Position numbers and translations under genes: made by a program. Positions 1 through 9,709 of a DNA stretch of 64,000 bases are shown here, piece after piece. Numbering within the stretch: position 1 is the first letter of the stretch; each line of letters starts with the position of its first letter. Source of the DNA: Bin87 sp965220265 (GTDB lineage: Bacteria; Chloroflexota; Dehalococcoidia; Lucifugimonadales; UBA3495); the NCBI GenBank assembly GCA_965220265.1, contig CBDCPM010000004.1:372001-436000 (forward strand), given 5' to 3'. A model generated the notes under the pieces. It worked only from the letters and a program-made list of their open reading frames with translations, was not told the origin of the DNA and ran no database searches.

Positions 1-153
1 GCCACCGAGAGCGCCGAGGCCGAGCCGGCCGAGCCGGATCCCGCGCCGGCGGATCCCGAGCCGGAGCGCAGCCCGCGCGCTCGCCGCCGCAGCCTCCGCG
101 ACGATGGTCCTGCCGGGGACGACGGGAACGGCAGCCGCCCGCGGATCAGCTGA
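1..153 (+). CDS. C-terminal tail of an Ala/Glu/Pro- and Arg-rich protein (partial)
   Basis: Frame 1 is open from the first base to a TGA at 151-153, giving 50 residues of low-complexity sequence: acidic A/E/P repeats, then an Arg-rich patch (RARRR), then a Gly/Asp-rich end. Such tails are common on ribosome- or RNA-associated and secreted proteins, but nothing here identifies the family. The rest of the gene lies upstream of the window. The following 168 bp up to the restriction-modification gene hold no convincing gene. Confidence 0.45.
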   Translation, partial: ATESAEAEPAEPDPAPADPEPERSPRARRRSLRDDGPAGDDGNGSRPRIS

Positions 154-1896
154 CGCTCCCCGTCGGTTACGCCTCTACGATCCGCAGCAGCTGACGCCTG
201 ATAGTCCGGGTGTCGGCGGCCATATCGTGGCGCGTGATACTGGGCGGTTCGTATCCGCATCTTCTGCATATCCCAGCGCAACACAGGCTGGTCAGGAAGG
301 GGACTGCTCGTAAAGGATTTTCTAAGGCACACCGGCTTTGCCGCTGACGTTCAATTCCACCAACCGCTTCAGGATTTCGTTTTCCGCTAAATCGACCGGC
401 CAGCCGTAGGCATCTGACACGGCCCGGTCCAAGTCGGCGTGCGCCGATCGTAGCCAGGGCGGGTTTTCGTTGTACAGGCTGGTCATCGACCGGCGGTAAA
501 CCCCATTGGGCTGGCACACGTTGCACCGCTGCGTGTCCAGGATTTGCGCCGCATTTGTCACTGCCGTGCGTTGCGCCCCAGTCGGCGTCGGAAACGGGAA
601 CTTCTCAAAGCACTCGCTGATGATGTACCGCTGTCCCGATTCTTGTTCCCGCAATTGGGTGCCGATGGCGGCAGTCCAAATCTTGTGGATACAGCTTTCG
701 AGTATGCCCAAGAAGTAATCGTCCGAGCGACCGAAATTAGTAACGGTCACGTCTGGCGTGAGGGTTGCATCTACAAACTGGAAATAGCGGTGCTTGGAGA
801 CTTGGCAGGTCCCTATGTACCGGGACAACTGCCCGATGGCGTCGTTAAGCGCAGGCGTAGCGTCGTTAAACATCCACCAGTATTTCCGGCGATGTTCGCG
901 CCTATTTTTGTCTCTTACAGGCTTAACGTGGTCGAGACAATGTCGGTAAGGCAAGTTGTATAGTTTTGCGTCTGCTTCGGACATAGTGCCGAAGTCGATT
1001 AGCCAGCGTTCTTTCGGCTTCCCGTTCAAGTCGCTGCCGATGATATAACGTTTTATGACATCGCTGTTGGGACGGCCGTTGGGGTTGCTGTCAGCCAGCA
1101 TGGAAGCTGAATCCTCAGAGGTCAAGTCGAATGGGCCACCCTTTTCTACTCCTCTGAAGCAGATGCCGGTGTTTTGCGCCAGGATTTGTGCCTTGTCCAA
1201 ATGCACGGCGTCGGCGAGGCGGGTGTCAATGTCGGTGGCCGACGCACCGTTGAGGGTTTTCTCGGTTTCACTGCCGTCGTCGAAGCACACGATAGCTACG
1301 TGGACGGCAGCTGAACCCGGTTCCTCCGGTTTCCATTCCAGATCATCGTAGGCTGCGAATATATCCCCAGTTTCCTTGATGCGTTCGAGTGTCCGGCGGT
1401 TACTACTGAATCGGATGGCCTGGGTTGCCAGCAGCCCCGCTCGCCCCGCCTTCCGATCAGATATCTGTGCGCGCGCTTGTTCAAACCAATAACAGCAAAG
1501 GTCAACTGCGCCGTCCAGTTCCGTTAAGTAAGTTTTGCGCAGTTTCTTGGTGTATCCCTCGCCCAAGTTATCGATCATATCCTTGGCGCCGAGGAACGGC
1601 GGGTTACCGATGATGTAGTCTGCCGCAGGCCATCGCGCTTTGACAGTAGTTGCGCCTCCGGCTTCGATTACGGCGTCGCGACATTCAATCCCGTCTATGT
1701 TGTTGAGTATAGGCCGATTGGTGTACTCAAACCCGTTGGCCTGGTGCCACTGGATATAGCCAATCCACAGGGAAGTCTTGGCCAATTGCGCCGCGTATTC
1801 GTTTATCTCCAGCCCCTGCATTTGGTTCGGGTTAACCATGGGAGCACCGGGGGTTTTGCCCATCGCGGTCTGGTAGTCCATGGCCCGCCGTTCTAG

Positions 1897-2738
1897 GGGG
1901 TGTCGTCAAAACAGTGAGAGGGTGGTAAATTGCCGGTAACAGGGAGAGTGTGGAAGGTGGAGAGTATGACGGCAGCGCACCGGCGCCACGATATGACAGA
2001 CGGTGTTTGGGAGCGGCTGAGGCTGTACCTGCCCGGGGGAGCAGGCAAGAGAGGTCGGCCGGCCCATGACAACCGGCGGTTTATCGACGCCGTTTGCTGG
2101 GTTCTGCGCACCGGCGCTCCCTGGCGCGATTTGCCCCCGGACTACGGAGACTGGAAGAACACCCACCGCCGCTTCTGCCGCTGGCGGGACCGAGGTGTGT
2201 GGGCCGGACTGTTGGAGGAAGTGATGGATGACCCTGATTTCGAATGGCTGATGATAGACGCCAGCTACATCAAGGCCCATCCCCACAGTGCCGGCGCTCG
2301 GGGCGGAAATCAGGCTATTGCCCGCACCAAAGGGGGCTGAACAGCAAGTTGCACCTGGCGGTGGACTCCCACGGAATGCCGGTAAGGCTGGCGGTTACTG
2401 GAGTCACGGTGGCCGACTGCTCTTTGGCGTTGCCCCTGATCGAGGGTATAGAGGCGGAGTGTCTGCTGGCGGACAAAGCCTATGACACCAATGAAATCAT
2501 AGCCACCGCTCGGGCATCGGGAATGAACCCAGTGATACCGCCCAAAAGCAACCGGAGAGAAAAGCGGGACTACGACCAGGCACTGTACAAGTTGCGGCAC
2601 TTGGTGGAGAACGGATTCTTGGACTTCAAGCAGTGGCGCGGAGTGGCGACCCGTTATGCCAAGAGAGCGGCGTCATACCTGGCCATTTGCCAACTCCGGG
2701 CAGTGATGATCTGGAGCAAACTCTTTTGACGACACCCC
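1897..2738 (+). mobile_element. IS5-family (IS427-type) element, copy 1
   Basis: An 842-bp element with terminal inverted repeats starting GGGGTGTCGTCAAAA, flanked by direct CTAG tetranucleotides at 1893-1896 and 2739-2742. The CTAG target and the two-frame transposase fit the IS427 group. It interrupts the MmeI-like gene between the SAM-binding and NPPF motifs. A copy differing by only a few bases lies at 45123-45964, so transposition is recent. Confidence 0.95.
1966..2729 (+). CDS. IS427-type transposase, two frames joined by probable -1 frameshift
   Basis: The first frame starts at ATG 1966 after a GGAG and ends at the TGA near 2340. The second frame continues to 2729. The natural product needs a -1 slip on the AAAGGGGG run near 2331-2338, giving ...ARTKGGLNSKLHL. 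DDE residues are visible in MIDASYIKAHP, LADKAYDTNEI and VENGFLDFKQWR. The same arrangement in copy 2 argues that the frameshift is programmed rather than decay. Confidence 0.85.
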
Positions 2739-3880
2739 CTAGGTCTAAAAGTGCCTTAAGCGTAACGTAGAGAAAGTTGCCGCTGCCGCAGGCCGGATCC
2801 AAGACTTTCAGCTCCGCAATCTGCTTGCGGTAGGCCATCATAGCGGCGTTCGCGGTGCCCGCGTCGTGGCGCTCTTTGGCCTTGGCTGCTGCTTTGGCCT
2901 CCTCCCAATCCTTCTCCAGTGTTTCCAGGATGACCGGCTCCACCACCCGCCTGATGTCCGCCTCGCTGGTGTAGTGCGCCCCCAGCGGCGCTCGTTCGTC
3001 AGTTAGTCCCAGTGCCCGTTCAAAAAGGGTTCCGAAAATGGACGGTTCTATGTTGCTCCAGTTTTTCTCCGCAGCCTCGGCTAGCCGCTCCAAAGCTGCG
3101 TTGTTGAGAGTCACATGGGGCACGTCTGCGAACAGTTCGCCGTTGAAATGATCGATGGTTTGAGGCCCGAATATCCCGCCCTGGTTCATTTCCGCGAACA
3201 GGTTTTCCGCCCCTTGCCTGAACCGCTCTGGGTCCTTGAACTGGTTGAGCACCAACCGGGTGAACGAGTGCTCCGGCAGCAGACCGGCATCGTCCGCATA
3301 CAGGCAAAAAATTATCTGGTTCAGGTACTGCGCCAAGTCATGATGGTCGTAGCCAGATTGGCTCATGTCATTGCTGATGGCTTGGAACAGTTCTGCAGTT
3401 TCCCTTGTTACGTCGTCCCGGCTTTTGCCGGTGTTGAACCACGCTGGTTCTGTGAAAGCTCTTTTGATGAGGTCCAGCTTTTCGGCATGGATCAGATCGG
3501 CAATTCGCATTTCATACTGTGCGCTCGCCATGCCGGGAAAGTTAGTGCGAATGCGTATCACGTTAAACGCCGAAACAATCAGGAGCGGCGGCGTTTTGAG
3601 ATACATTGAGTAACTCACAACTTGCCGCATAGCCTGATCCAATTGCGTCGCGGCAGTCTTGAACTCCCAGCCGAAGTGGTTCTCGTAGTAGAGGTCGGCT
3701 TTCCCCGTTTCAACTTGGTACTCAAAAGAATACGCCAAACCGTTGAATGAGCCGAGCGGTTTTTCGTGGCCTATGACCTCGCAAAGGTCGTTGAACCACA
3801 GCTGGGCGCCCTGTTCCTCGTTCAGGTTGGTGTTTTCCCAGGTCGCTATGAACTCCGGCAAGTTCATTTTGAGTAGCTCC

Positions 3881-4147
3881 TCATCTGACCAGTTCCTGTC
3901 GCAACCCGATGGAGTCGCAAAACTCTCGTGCCGCGACGTTGGCGACTGCGTCCATGCTCGCGCGGGTAGCATACTCAGCAACCATGCTGGTCACTCCTCG
4001 GTCAGTGATGCCGCAGGGGACGATGCCGTCGAACATATCCAGGTCGACGTTGATGGCGAAGCCGTGGTAGGTGACGCCGCCGGCTATCTTCACGCCGATG
4101 GCCGCGATCTTGCGTTGGTGGTTCCCGTGGGAAACCATGGTGGCCAA
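3881..4147 (-). pseudogene. lipB C-terminal remnant
   Basis: This 88-residue reading frame matches the second half of the intact LipB encoded at 4866-5624: it has RKIAAIGVKIAGG, the YHGFAINVD segment and the catalytic PCGI cysteine motif. The first ~130 residues, including the HGPGQL substrate-binding motif, are missing, and it lacks two residues before MFDG. It ends 13 bp before the start of the restriction-modification gene. It has diverged from the intact copy, so it is an old duplicate or the trace of a recombination that brought in the neighbouring gene. It cannot be a working octanoyltransferase. Confidence 0.8.
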
Positions 4148-4233
4148 CCTCCATATGCAAATGCTCTTAAGGTTTGCTGCGGTTGTAGGCTCAGTATAGC
4201 AATCATCCCCTTCTACAGCCTCGAAAGCGGCGA

Positions 4234-4242
4234 TGCTATACT
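4234..4242 (+). promoter_or_regulatory. Possible extended -10 promoter for the Uma2 gene
   Basis: TGC followed by TATACT at 4237-4242 forms an extended -10 box 37-46 bp before the Uma2 start codons. There is no good -35 hexamer at 17 bp, which is usual for extended -10 promoters. This is a motif match only. Confidence 0.35.
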
Positions 4243-4287
4243 GGCTTGGGCCGGCCCTGTGGACGACCCCGATAATGGGTGCAATCT

Positions 4288-4869
4288 ATGACTACGGCAA
4301 AAAAACTGCTCACCGCCGACGACCTCATGGCCATGCCCGACGACGGCAAGCGCTACGAACTGATCCGCGGAGAATTGATTGAGATGCCGCCGGCGAGTCA
4401 CGAGCACGGAAGGGTTGCTGAACGCTTCGGCCGGCGCATCGGCAATTTTGTGGAGGATCGGGACCTGGGGCACACCGTTGCTACTGATACCGGTATCTTT
4501 ATTGAACACGCTCCAGACACCGTGCGCGCCCCCGACCATGCGTTCATTTCATACGCGCGCATGGCAGGTCCGCCACCCTCGCACGGCTATGCTGAAGTGG
4601 TCCCGGACCTGGTGGTGGAAGTAGTATCGCCAAACGACAGGCAACCCGACATCGACGCCAAGACCCAAATGTGGCTGAACGCTGGCGTCCTGCTGGTGCT
4701 GGTGGCATATCCCGAAACGCGGGAAGTGTACGCCCACCACGAAGATGGTTCGGTGATTCGGTACGGCAACTCAGATACGGTAGTCGGCGACCCGGTACTG
4801 CCCGGATTCACTTGCCCAGTTTCCGACATATTTGCTTTCGGGCCACGGCAGCGTCAGCGCGATAATTAG
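4288..4869 (+). CDS. Uma2-family (DUF820) restriction-endonuclease-fold protein
   Basis: The 193-residue protein begins TTAKKLLTADDL and has the family layout: a YELIRGELIEM segment, ADH-type acidic residue in VRAPDHAFIS, then PDLVVEVVSPNDR and a lysine in DAKTQMW. These supply the D...E-x-(V/S) and Lys positions of the PD-(D/E)xK-like fold. A GTG at 4279 three codons upstream is an alternative start. Its 3' end overlaps the convergent lipB by 4 bp. Uma2 proteins are abundant in Cyanobacteria and Chloroflexota and their role is not settled. Confidence 0.85.
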   Translation: MTTAKKLLTADDLMAMPDDGKRYELIRGELIEMPPASHEHGRVAERFGRRIGNFVEDRDLGHTVATDTGIFIEHAPDTVRAPDHAFISYARMAGPPPSHGYAEVVPDLVVEVVSPNDRQPDIDAKTQMWLNAGVLLVLVAYPETREVYAHHEDGSVIRYGNSDTVVGDPVLPGFTCPVSDIFAFGPRQRQRDN

Positions 4870-5624
4870 GAGCCGCACTGATGCTCCGGTCTAGGGCTTT
4901 TTGCGCCTTTGACCGCAATGGCATGATCGGCGAACACTCCCATCAGCTTCAGCTCGCCGCAAAATTGCCGCGCCACACCGTAACCGACCGTATCCATATC
5001 CACCGCCTTCCCCAACTCCGCCGCCATGCTCGTTACCGTGCGGTCGGCGATGCCGCAGGGTACGATGCCGTCGAACATGGCCAGGTCGGGGTCCACGTTG
5101 ATGGCGAAGCCGTGGTAGGCGACGCCGCCGGCAATCTTCACGCCAATCGCCGCTATCTTGCGCTGGCCGGCGGCGGTCCAGACGCCGGTGCGTCCGTCGA
5201 CGGTGGTGGCAGCCAGACCGAACTCGGCCAGAACGTTGATTATGACCTGCTCCAGGGTGCGAACGTACCAATGCGGGCCGCCGCGTCCGCGCAGCCGGAT
5301 GATGGGATAGGCTACCAACTGACCCGGGCCGTGGTAGGTGATCAGGCCGCCCCGGTCGGTTTCGACTACGGTTATTCCCCGAGCGGCCAGGGTCGCCTCG
5401 TCCAACAGCAGGTCACTGTTGGGGGCCAGTCGGCCTCGGGTGTAGGTGTGCGGATGCTCAAGGAGCAGCAGGGTTTCGGGCTCGGACCCGTCGCGGACGC
5501 CGTTGGCGATGCGGACCTGCCAGTCCCATGTCTCCCGATACCCAACCACGCCGGCCCGAATGATGCGGCAGGGTCCGTCACCCGCAGCGATTTCCGTGCC
5601 GTCAGTAGATGGGCGTGTCGCCAT
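4866..5624 (-). CDS. lipB: Octanoyltransferase LipB
   Basis: LipB moves octanoyl groups from acyl carrier protein to lipoyl domains, the first step of lipoate synthesis in the cytoplasm. The 252-residue protein has RGGLITYHGPGQLVAYP around residue 95, the catalytic lysine in RKIAAIGVKI, YHGFAINV, and the catalytic cysteine in PCGI. Its start lies 23 bp inside the end of the upstream E2 gene, so the two are translationally linked. The only lipoyl domain encoded nearby belongs to that E2, which makes E2 the obvious substrate. No lipA is seen in the window. Confidence 0.93.
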   Translation of the reverse strand: MATRPSTDGTEIAAGDGPCRIIRAGVVGYRETWDWQVRIANGVRDGSEPETLLLLEHPHTYTRGRLAPNSDLLLDEATLAARGITVVETDRGGLITYHGPGQLVAYPIIRLRGRGGPHWYVRTLEQVIINVLAEFGLAATTVDGRTGVWTAAGQRKIAAIGVKIAGGVAYHGFAINVDPDLAMFDGIVPCGIADRTVTSMAAELGKAVDMDTVGYGVARQFCGELKLMGVFADHAIAVKGAKSPRPEHQCGS

Positions 5625-7029
5625 CCATCGCCTCGAGGCGAGCCTTCACCGACTGCATGAACGCGCCGGATTCGGCGCCATCGTTGATCCGGTGGTCGAA
5701 GGACAGGCACAGGTTCATCATCCAGCGAATGGCGATGGCGTCCGAGCCCCTGTCATTGGCAACGACCACGGGTCGTTGCTGCACCGCCTCGGTGGTTATG
5801 ATGCCGGCCTGGGGGTGGTTGATGATCGGTCCGCCCAGGACGCTGCCAAGGGCGCCGGTGTTGTTGACCGTGAACGTGCCGCCCTGCACGTCTTCGAGGC
5901 GCAGGCTGCCCGCTCGCGCTCGACCGGAAAGATCTGCGACCGCGTGGGCCAGGCCGGCGATGCTCAACCGGTCCGCGTCGTGGATCACCGGCACCACCAG
6001 ACCCGTCGGCGCCGCCACCGCGATACCCAGGTTGATGCGCCGCTTGAGGACGATGCAGTCGTCGCCCCACGACGCGTTCATCGTCGGATTGTCCTTCAAA
6101 GCGGAGGCGACAGCCTTCAGCGCAAAGGGCAGGTAGGTCAGGTTGACGCCCTCGCGGGCGCGGAACTGATCGCGCTCACGGTTGCGTAGGCCGACCAGGT
6201 CCGTGATGTCCACCTCCACCATGCTCCAAGCATGGGGGATCTGGGTCACGGAGCGCACCATGGCGTCGGCGATCATGCGGCGCACGGGGGTCAATGGGAC
6301 GCGCTCCTCGTCAGCCCGTGCTGGTGCCGCGGTCGGTGCAGGAGCGGGAACAACCTGCGGAGGCTCGGGAGCCGCCGTGACGGTCGCCGCCGGCTGCTCC
6401 AGGTAGCGCAGCACGTCGTTCCTGGTGACCCGGCCGCCCATGCCGGTCCCGGTGATGCGGTCGACGTCCAGGTTGTGCTCGGCGGCCAGCCGGCGCACTG
6501 CGGGAGACAGGCGGTTGGGCGCTCGTTCAACGGTCGTTTCCTGGGCTTGGTCAACCGCTCGGATCGCCGTCGGTGCTACTGCCGCCGCCGGAGCCGGTTC
6601 GGTCGGAGGCGCCACTTCCTGGCTCTGCGCTTCCACTGCCGAACCGCCCGTAGGTCCCACCGGCCGGGCGTCGGTGATGAGGTACGACGTCGGAGTCGGC
6701 GAAGCGAGCGGAGTCGCAGACGGGACACGTGCGGGCGCCGGCGCGGGCGCCGCAACTGCGGCTGGCGATTCGCTGGGGAATGACCCGCCGCCGTCGGCGT
6801 CCACCTCCGCGATGGGTGCGCCCATGGGGACGGTCTCGCCCTCCTGGGCGATGATCCGCAGCAATTCGCCGGAGACCGGAGAGGGCACTTCCATGGTCAC
6901 CTTGTCGGTTACCACCTCCACCAGAGGGTCGTACCGTTCCACCCGGTCGCCCGGCTGCTTGAGCCACTTGCCGATGGTGCCTTCGACGACACTCTCGCCG
7001 ACGTGGGGGAGTTCAATCAGTTGAGCCAC
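5602..7029 (-). CDS. 2-oxoacid dehydrogenase E2 (dihydrolipoamide acyltransferase)
   Basis: This is the core acyltransferase of a pyruvate or branched-chain 2-oxoacid dehydrogenase. Domains in order: a lipoyl domain with the lipoylated lysine in VTDKVTMEVPSP (about residue 45), an Ala/Pro-rich linker, an E1/E3-binding domain (SPAVRRLAAEHNLDVDRI), a second linker, and the catalytic domain ending with DHRINDG. The start is GTG 7029 (VAQLIELPHVGES), with AAGGA seven bases upstream; the longer upstream frame reads into the E1 beta end. It sits between E1 beta and lipB in one operon. Which 2-oxoacid is used cannot be told from sequence alone. Confidence 0.93.
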   Translation of the reverse strand: MAQLIELPHVGESVVEGTIGKWLKQPGDRVERYDPLVEVVTDKVTMEVPSPVSGELLRIIAQEGETVPMGAPIAEVDADGGGSFPSESPAAVAAPAPAPARVPSATPLASPTPTSYLITDARPVGPTGGSAVEAQSQEVAPPTEPAPAAAVAPTAIRAVDQAQETTVERAPNRLSPAVRRLAAEHNLDVDRITGTGMGGRVTRNDVLRYLEQPAATVTAAPEPPQVVPAPAPTAAPARADEERVPLTPVRRMIADAMVRSVTQIPHAWSMVEVDITDLVGLRNRERDQFRAREGVNLTYLPFALKAVASALKDNPTMNASWGDDCIVLKRRINLGIAVAAPTGLVVPVIHDADRLSIAGLAHAVADLSGRARAGSLRLEDVQGGTFTVNNTGALGSVLGGPIINHPQAGIITTEAVQQRPVVVANDRGSDAIAIRWMMNLCLSFDHRINDGAESGAFMQSVKARLEAMDGDTPIY

Positions 7030-7060
7030 GGGACAGTCCTTGGTTATTCGCTGGGCGTGA

Positions 7061-8044
7061 TCAGTAGGCAGCCAGGCGGCGCAGTTCGGCGGCGATGGAG
7101 TCCGGGCTGGGCATGTAGGCGTCTTCCAGCGTCTGGGCAAAGGGCATCGTCGGAACGTTGGGACCGCAGAGGCGGGCGATGGGGGCGTCCAAGTATTCGA
7201 AGGCCTCGTACGCCGCCAGCGCGGCGATCTCGGCGCCGATGCCGCCGCTGATGTTGTCCTCGTGCACCACCAGCAGCCTGCCGGTTTTCTTGACCGATTC
7301 CAGGATGGTCTCGGTGTCCAGGGGCTTCAGTGTCCGCAGGTCGACAACCTCCGCGCTGATACCGTCCGCGGCAACCGCCTGCGCCGCGGCCAGGCAGTAG
7401 TGCATCGCCAGGCCGTAGCTGACCACGGTCACATCGGAGCCCACGCGCTTGATATCCGCCGGTCCGATGGGCAGCGTGTAATCCCCATCGGGCACCTCCC
7501 CCCTCACCAGTCGGTAGGTCTTCTTGTGCTCCAGGAAGATGACCGGGTTGTCGTCGCGAATGGCTGACTTGAGCAGTCCCTTGGCCTCGTACGGCGTGGA
7601 TGGCGTCACCACCAGCAGGCCAGGGGTGTGGAAGAACAGCGCCTCCACATTCTGGGAGTGAAACAACCCGCCGCGTATCCCCCCACCGTAGGGTATGCGT
7701 ACCGTCATCGGCACCTTCAGCGCTCCGTTCGTGCCGTAATGGGCCCGGGCCGCTTCCCCGATCAGCTGGTTGACGCTGGGCCACACGAAATCGGAGAACT
7801 GCACCTCGGGTATCGGCCGCATCCCCCGAAAGGCGGCTCCGAGGGCGATGCCCATGATGGAGGCTTCAGCCAACGGGGAATCGATCACCCGCTCCGGCCC
7901 GAAATCCTCGATGAACCCCTGGGTGGCCAGGAACACGCCGCCGCGCTGGCCCACGTCCTCGCCCATGACGAACACGCGCTCGTCGCGCTCCATCTCTTCG
8001 TGGAGCGCGGAACGCACTGCTTCGATTACGGTCATCTCTGCCAT
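7061..8044 (-). CDS. 2-oxoacid dehydrogenase E1 component, beta subunit
   Basis: The 327-residue protein matches the beta subunit of heterotetrameric E1: it begins MAEMTVIEAVRSALHEEM, has the MGEDVGQRGGVF segment, the conserved GGGIRGGLFHSQ loop, and the C-terminal transketolase domain with EVVDLRTLKPLD. With E1 alpha it binds thiamine diphosphate and decarboxylates the 2-oxoacid. It is 31 bp upstream of E2 in the same operon. Confidence 0.95.
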   Translation of the reverse strand: MAEMTVIEAVRSALHEEMERDERVFVMGEDVGQRGGVFLATQGFIEDFGPERVIDSPLAEASIMGIALGAAFRGMRPIPEVQFSDFVWPSVNQLIGEAARAHYGTNGALKVPMTVRIPYGGGIRGGLFHSQNVEALFFHTPGLLVVTPSTPYEAKGLLKSAIRDDNPVIFLEHKKTYRLVRGEVPDGDYTLPIGPADIKRVGSDVTVVSYGLAMHYCLAAAQAVAADGISAEVVDLRTLKPLDTETILESVKKTGRLLVVHEDNISGGIGAEIAALAAYEAFEYLDAPIARLCGPNVPTMPFAQTLEDAYMPSPDSIAAELRRLAAY

Positions 8045-8092
8045 GTCATTGCCGCCTGTTGCGCTACCCGGGAAGGAGAGCCTCGGATCTGA

Positions 8093-8698
8093 TCAGTTAC
8101 TGGAGCGGTTTCGGCCGTCTGTGTCCTCGGGAGGGAGGATGCGTTCAGGGTCGATGCCCTCTTTGAGCAACCGGGCGCGAACGTCTGCAATTATCTCGGC
8201 ACGGGCCTCGGCACGGGCTTCTGCTCGGACCGCAGCCTTTCCTTCCGCACGTCCCTGGTTCAGAAGTCGCTGCTTTTGTGGTTCCAATAGATGCCGATTC
8301 AAAAATTCAGCGAGTACCATGGTAGCTCCCTTGATCTCTTTAGCTACTTGCACCAGTATGGTGTATATGCTGCCCGTAATGCCTAGCGCTATCACGCCGA
8401 TAGCTATTTTGGTCAATATAGGCGACGTTTTCAGGTCGGCGGTGGTGATCAGTCCGTACCATATTACCAGCGCATAGACGCTGCAAATAACCAGAATGCG
8501 GATGAGTCTGGCTAGGTATCGCAACCTTCGACCTGGCTCCTTGGATTGGGCGACGGCCGGCGCCAGCGAGACGGGATGGCAGGCCCGAGCCGATCGTTGC
8601 AGGTTGTTACACGTACAGGTGGTCGTAGATAGTCGACGCGTCCGGCGGCTGGGCGGCGTCGGCGAAGTCGGTGGCGTCGTTGACTTGCTGTAGGGCAT
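8093..8698 (-). CDS. Small membrane protein with Ala/Glu/Arg-rich coiled tail
   Basis: The reliable part is residues ~50-201: two hydrophobic helices (LIRILVICSVYALVIWYG and ITKIAIGVIALGITGSIYTI-type), then a charged, probably coiled-coil tail (RAEGKAAVRAEARAEARAE) and a polar end. The first ~30 residues overlap the end of E1 alpha in another frame, are Thr/Pro-rich, and have no later ATG or GTG; the true start may be a CTG near 8602. It lies between E1 alpha and E1 beta, which is unusual for this operon. I do not recognise the family; the tail resembles those of some Uma2 proteins. Confidence 0.6.
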   Translation of the reverse strand: MPYSKSTTPPTSPTPPSRRTRRLSTTTCTCNNLQRSARACHPVSLAPAVAQSKEPGRRLRYLARLIRILVICSVYALVIWYGLITTADLKTSPILTKIAIGVIALGITGSIYTILVQVAKEIKGATMVLAEFLNRHLLEPQKQRLLNQGRAEGKAAVRAEARAEARAEIIADVRARLLKEGIDPERILPPEDTDGRNRSSN

Positions 8699-9650
8699 CT
8701 GCGCGGAACGCGTCCAGTTGCTCCTGGGTCAATATGCCCCGCGACACCATCTGAGCCGGAAATACGGCCACTGGATCGTACTGGCGCGCGGCGTCCAGGG
8801 CGTCACGGTCCCGGTAGCGGCGGTCGTCGTCGTCCGTGGTGTGGGGCATGAACCGCTCCACTTTCATCTCGATCAACACCGGTCCAACATTGCGGGCGTG
8901 GGCTATGCCTTCTCGCGTCGCCTCATAGCAGGCGACGAGGTCCAGCCCGTCAATCACAAACCCGGGAAATCCGTAGCCTTCGGCCCGGGCCGCAACGTCG
9001 CTTACGGCCATCTGTGACGCCAGTGGAGTGGAGATGGCGTACTTGTTGTTCTCGCAGAGGAAGATAACGGGCAACCGGTGGATGGAAGCAAAGTTCATCG
9101 CCTCATGGGTTTCGCCCTGGCTGGCCGCACCGTCGCCGAAATAGCAGATGGTTACCGTCTCTTCGCCCATCATCTTGGACCCGAGCGCGTACCCCACACC
9201 CTGAGTCAGGCCGGCGGCGACGACGTTGGATATCTGGATGATGTTTCGTGGCAGGTCGGCTCCCTGTAGCGGAAACTGGCGCGCGCCCGAGTACGGTTCG
9301 CCCTCCTTGCCCATGAAGGACAGCATTACCTGTCGCGGCGTGAGCCCGGCGGCCATCTTGACGGCCAGGTCGCGGTAATACGGGAAGAGGAAGCAGTCGC
9401 CGTCTTTCTGCGCCGCCAACAGCGAGCCCAACTCCGCCGCTTCGTGCCCCTGGCATGAGGCCGCGATGGGCACCTTGCCCTGCCGGTTCATCATCCAGAT
9501 GCGCTCGTCCATCGTGCGCACCAGGACCAGCTGACGGCACACTTCCACCAGGTCGTCGGTGGTGAGGCCTTCGGGCAGCGCGTCGGCGTCTGCGTGCCTT
9601 TTGGCGACGGAGATTGCCGCGTTAACGTCGGTTGCGTTGGCCTGCGTCAT
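8607..9650 (-). CDS. 2-oxoacid dehydrogenase E1 component, alpha subunit
   Basis: The protein has the thiamine-diphosphate motif GDGAASQGETHEAMNFAS ending in ENN, the phosphorylation-loop region HTTDDDDRRYR, and the conserved PYYRDLAVKMAAG. Two near starts are possible: ATG 9662 directly abuts GAGGAG, leaving no spacing, so ATG 9650 (12 bp after GAGGAG) is preferred. It is the first gene of the operon and has a good promoter upstream. Confidence 0.93.
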   Translation of the reverse strand: MTQANATDVNAAISVAKRHADADALPEGLTTDDLVEVCRQLVLVRTMDERIWMMNRQGKVPIAASCQGHEAAELGSLLAAQKDGDCFLFPYYRDLAVKMAAGLTPRQVMLSFMGKEGEPYSGARQFPLQGADLPRNIIQISNVVAAGLTQGVGYALGSKMMGEETVTICYFGDGAASQGETHEAMNFASIHRLPVIFLCENNKYAISTPLASQMAVSDVAARAEGYGFPGFVIDGLDLVACYEATREGIAHARNVGPVLIEMKVERFMPHTTDDDDRRYRDRDALDAARQYDPVAVFPAQMVSRGILTQEQLDAFRADALQQVNDATDFADAAQPPDASTIYDHLYV

Positions 9651-9709
9651 CGGGCTGGTCATCTCCTCGGCGCCGTAAGCGCAAGTCAGCGGCCTCAGCC
9701 GCCGGGTCA

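Larger units (their letters stand above)
322..3867 (-). pseudogene. MmeI-like type IIL restriction-methyltransferase, split by an IS element
   Basis: This is a fused restriction and DNA-adenine methylation enzyme. The N-terminal half (3867 down to 2743) carries a PD-(D/E)xK-like nuclease pattern, an Asp followed nine residues later by WEFK, the family string KTPPLLIVSAF, and the SAM-binding motif LDPACGSGNF. The C-terminal half (1896 down to 322) begins right after the insertion and has the catalytic motif GNPPF, followed by a target-recognition region. Start ATG 3867 is preceded by GAGGAG. Removing the 842-bp IS and one CTAG joins the halves as ALLDLERRAMDYQT, in frame, for 900 codons including stop, close to the family's usual length. 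As it stands the nuclease half stops inside the IS at 2626, so the enzyme is probably inactive. Confidence 0.85.

Noticed and set aside
167..526. 119-codon minus-strand frame at the window start
   Set aside because: It overlaps the end of the restriction-modification gene in another frame and has no family features.
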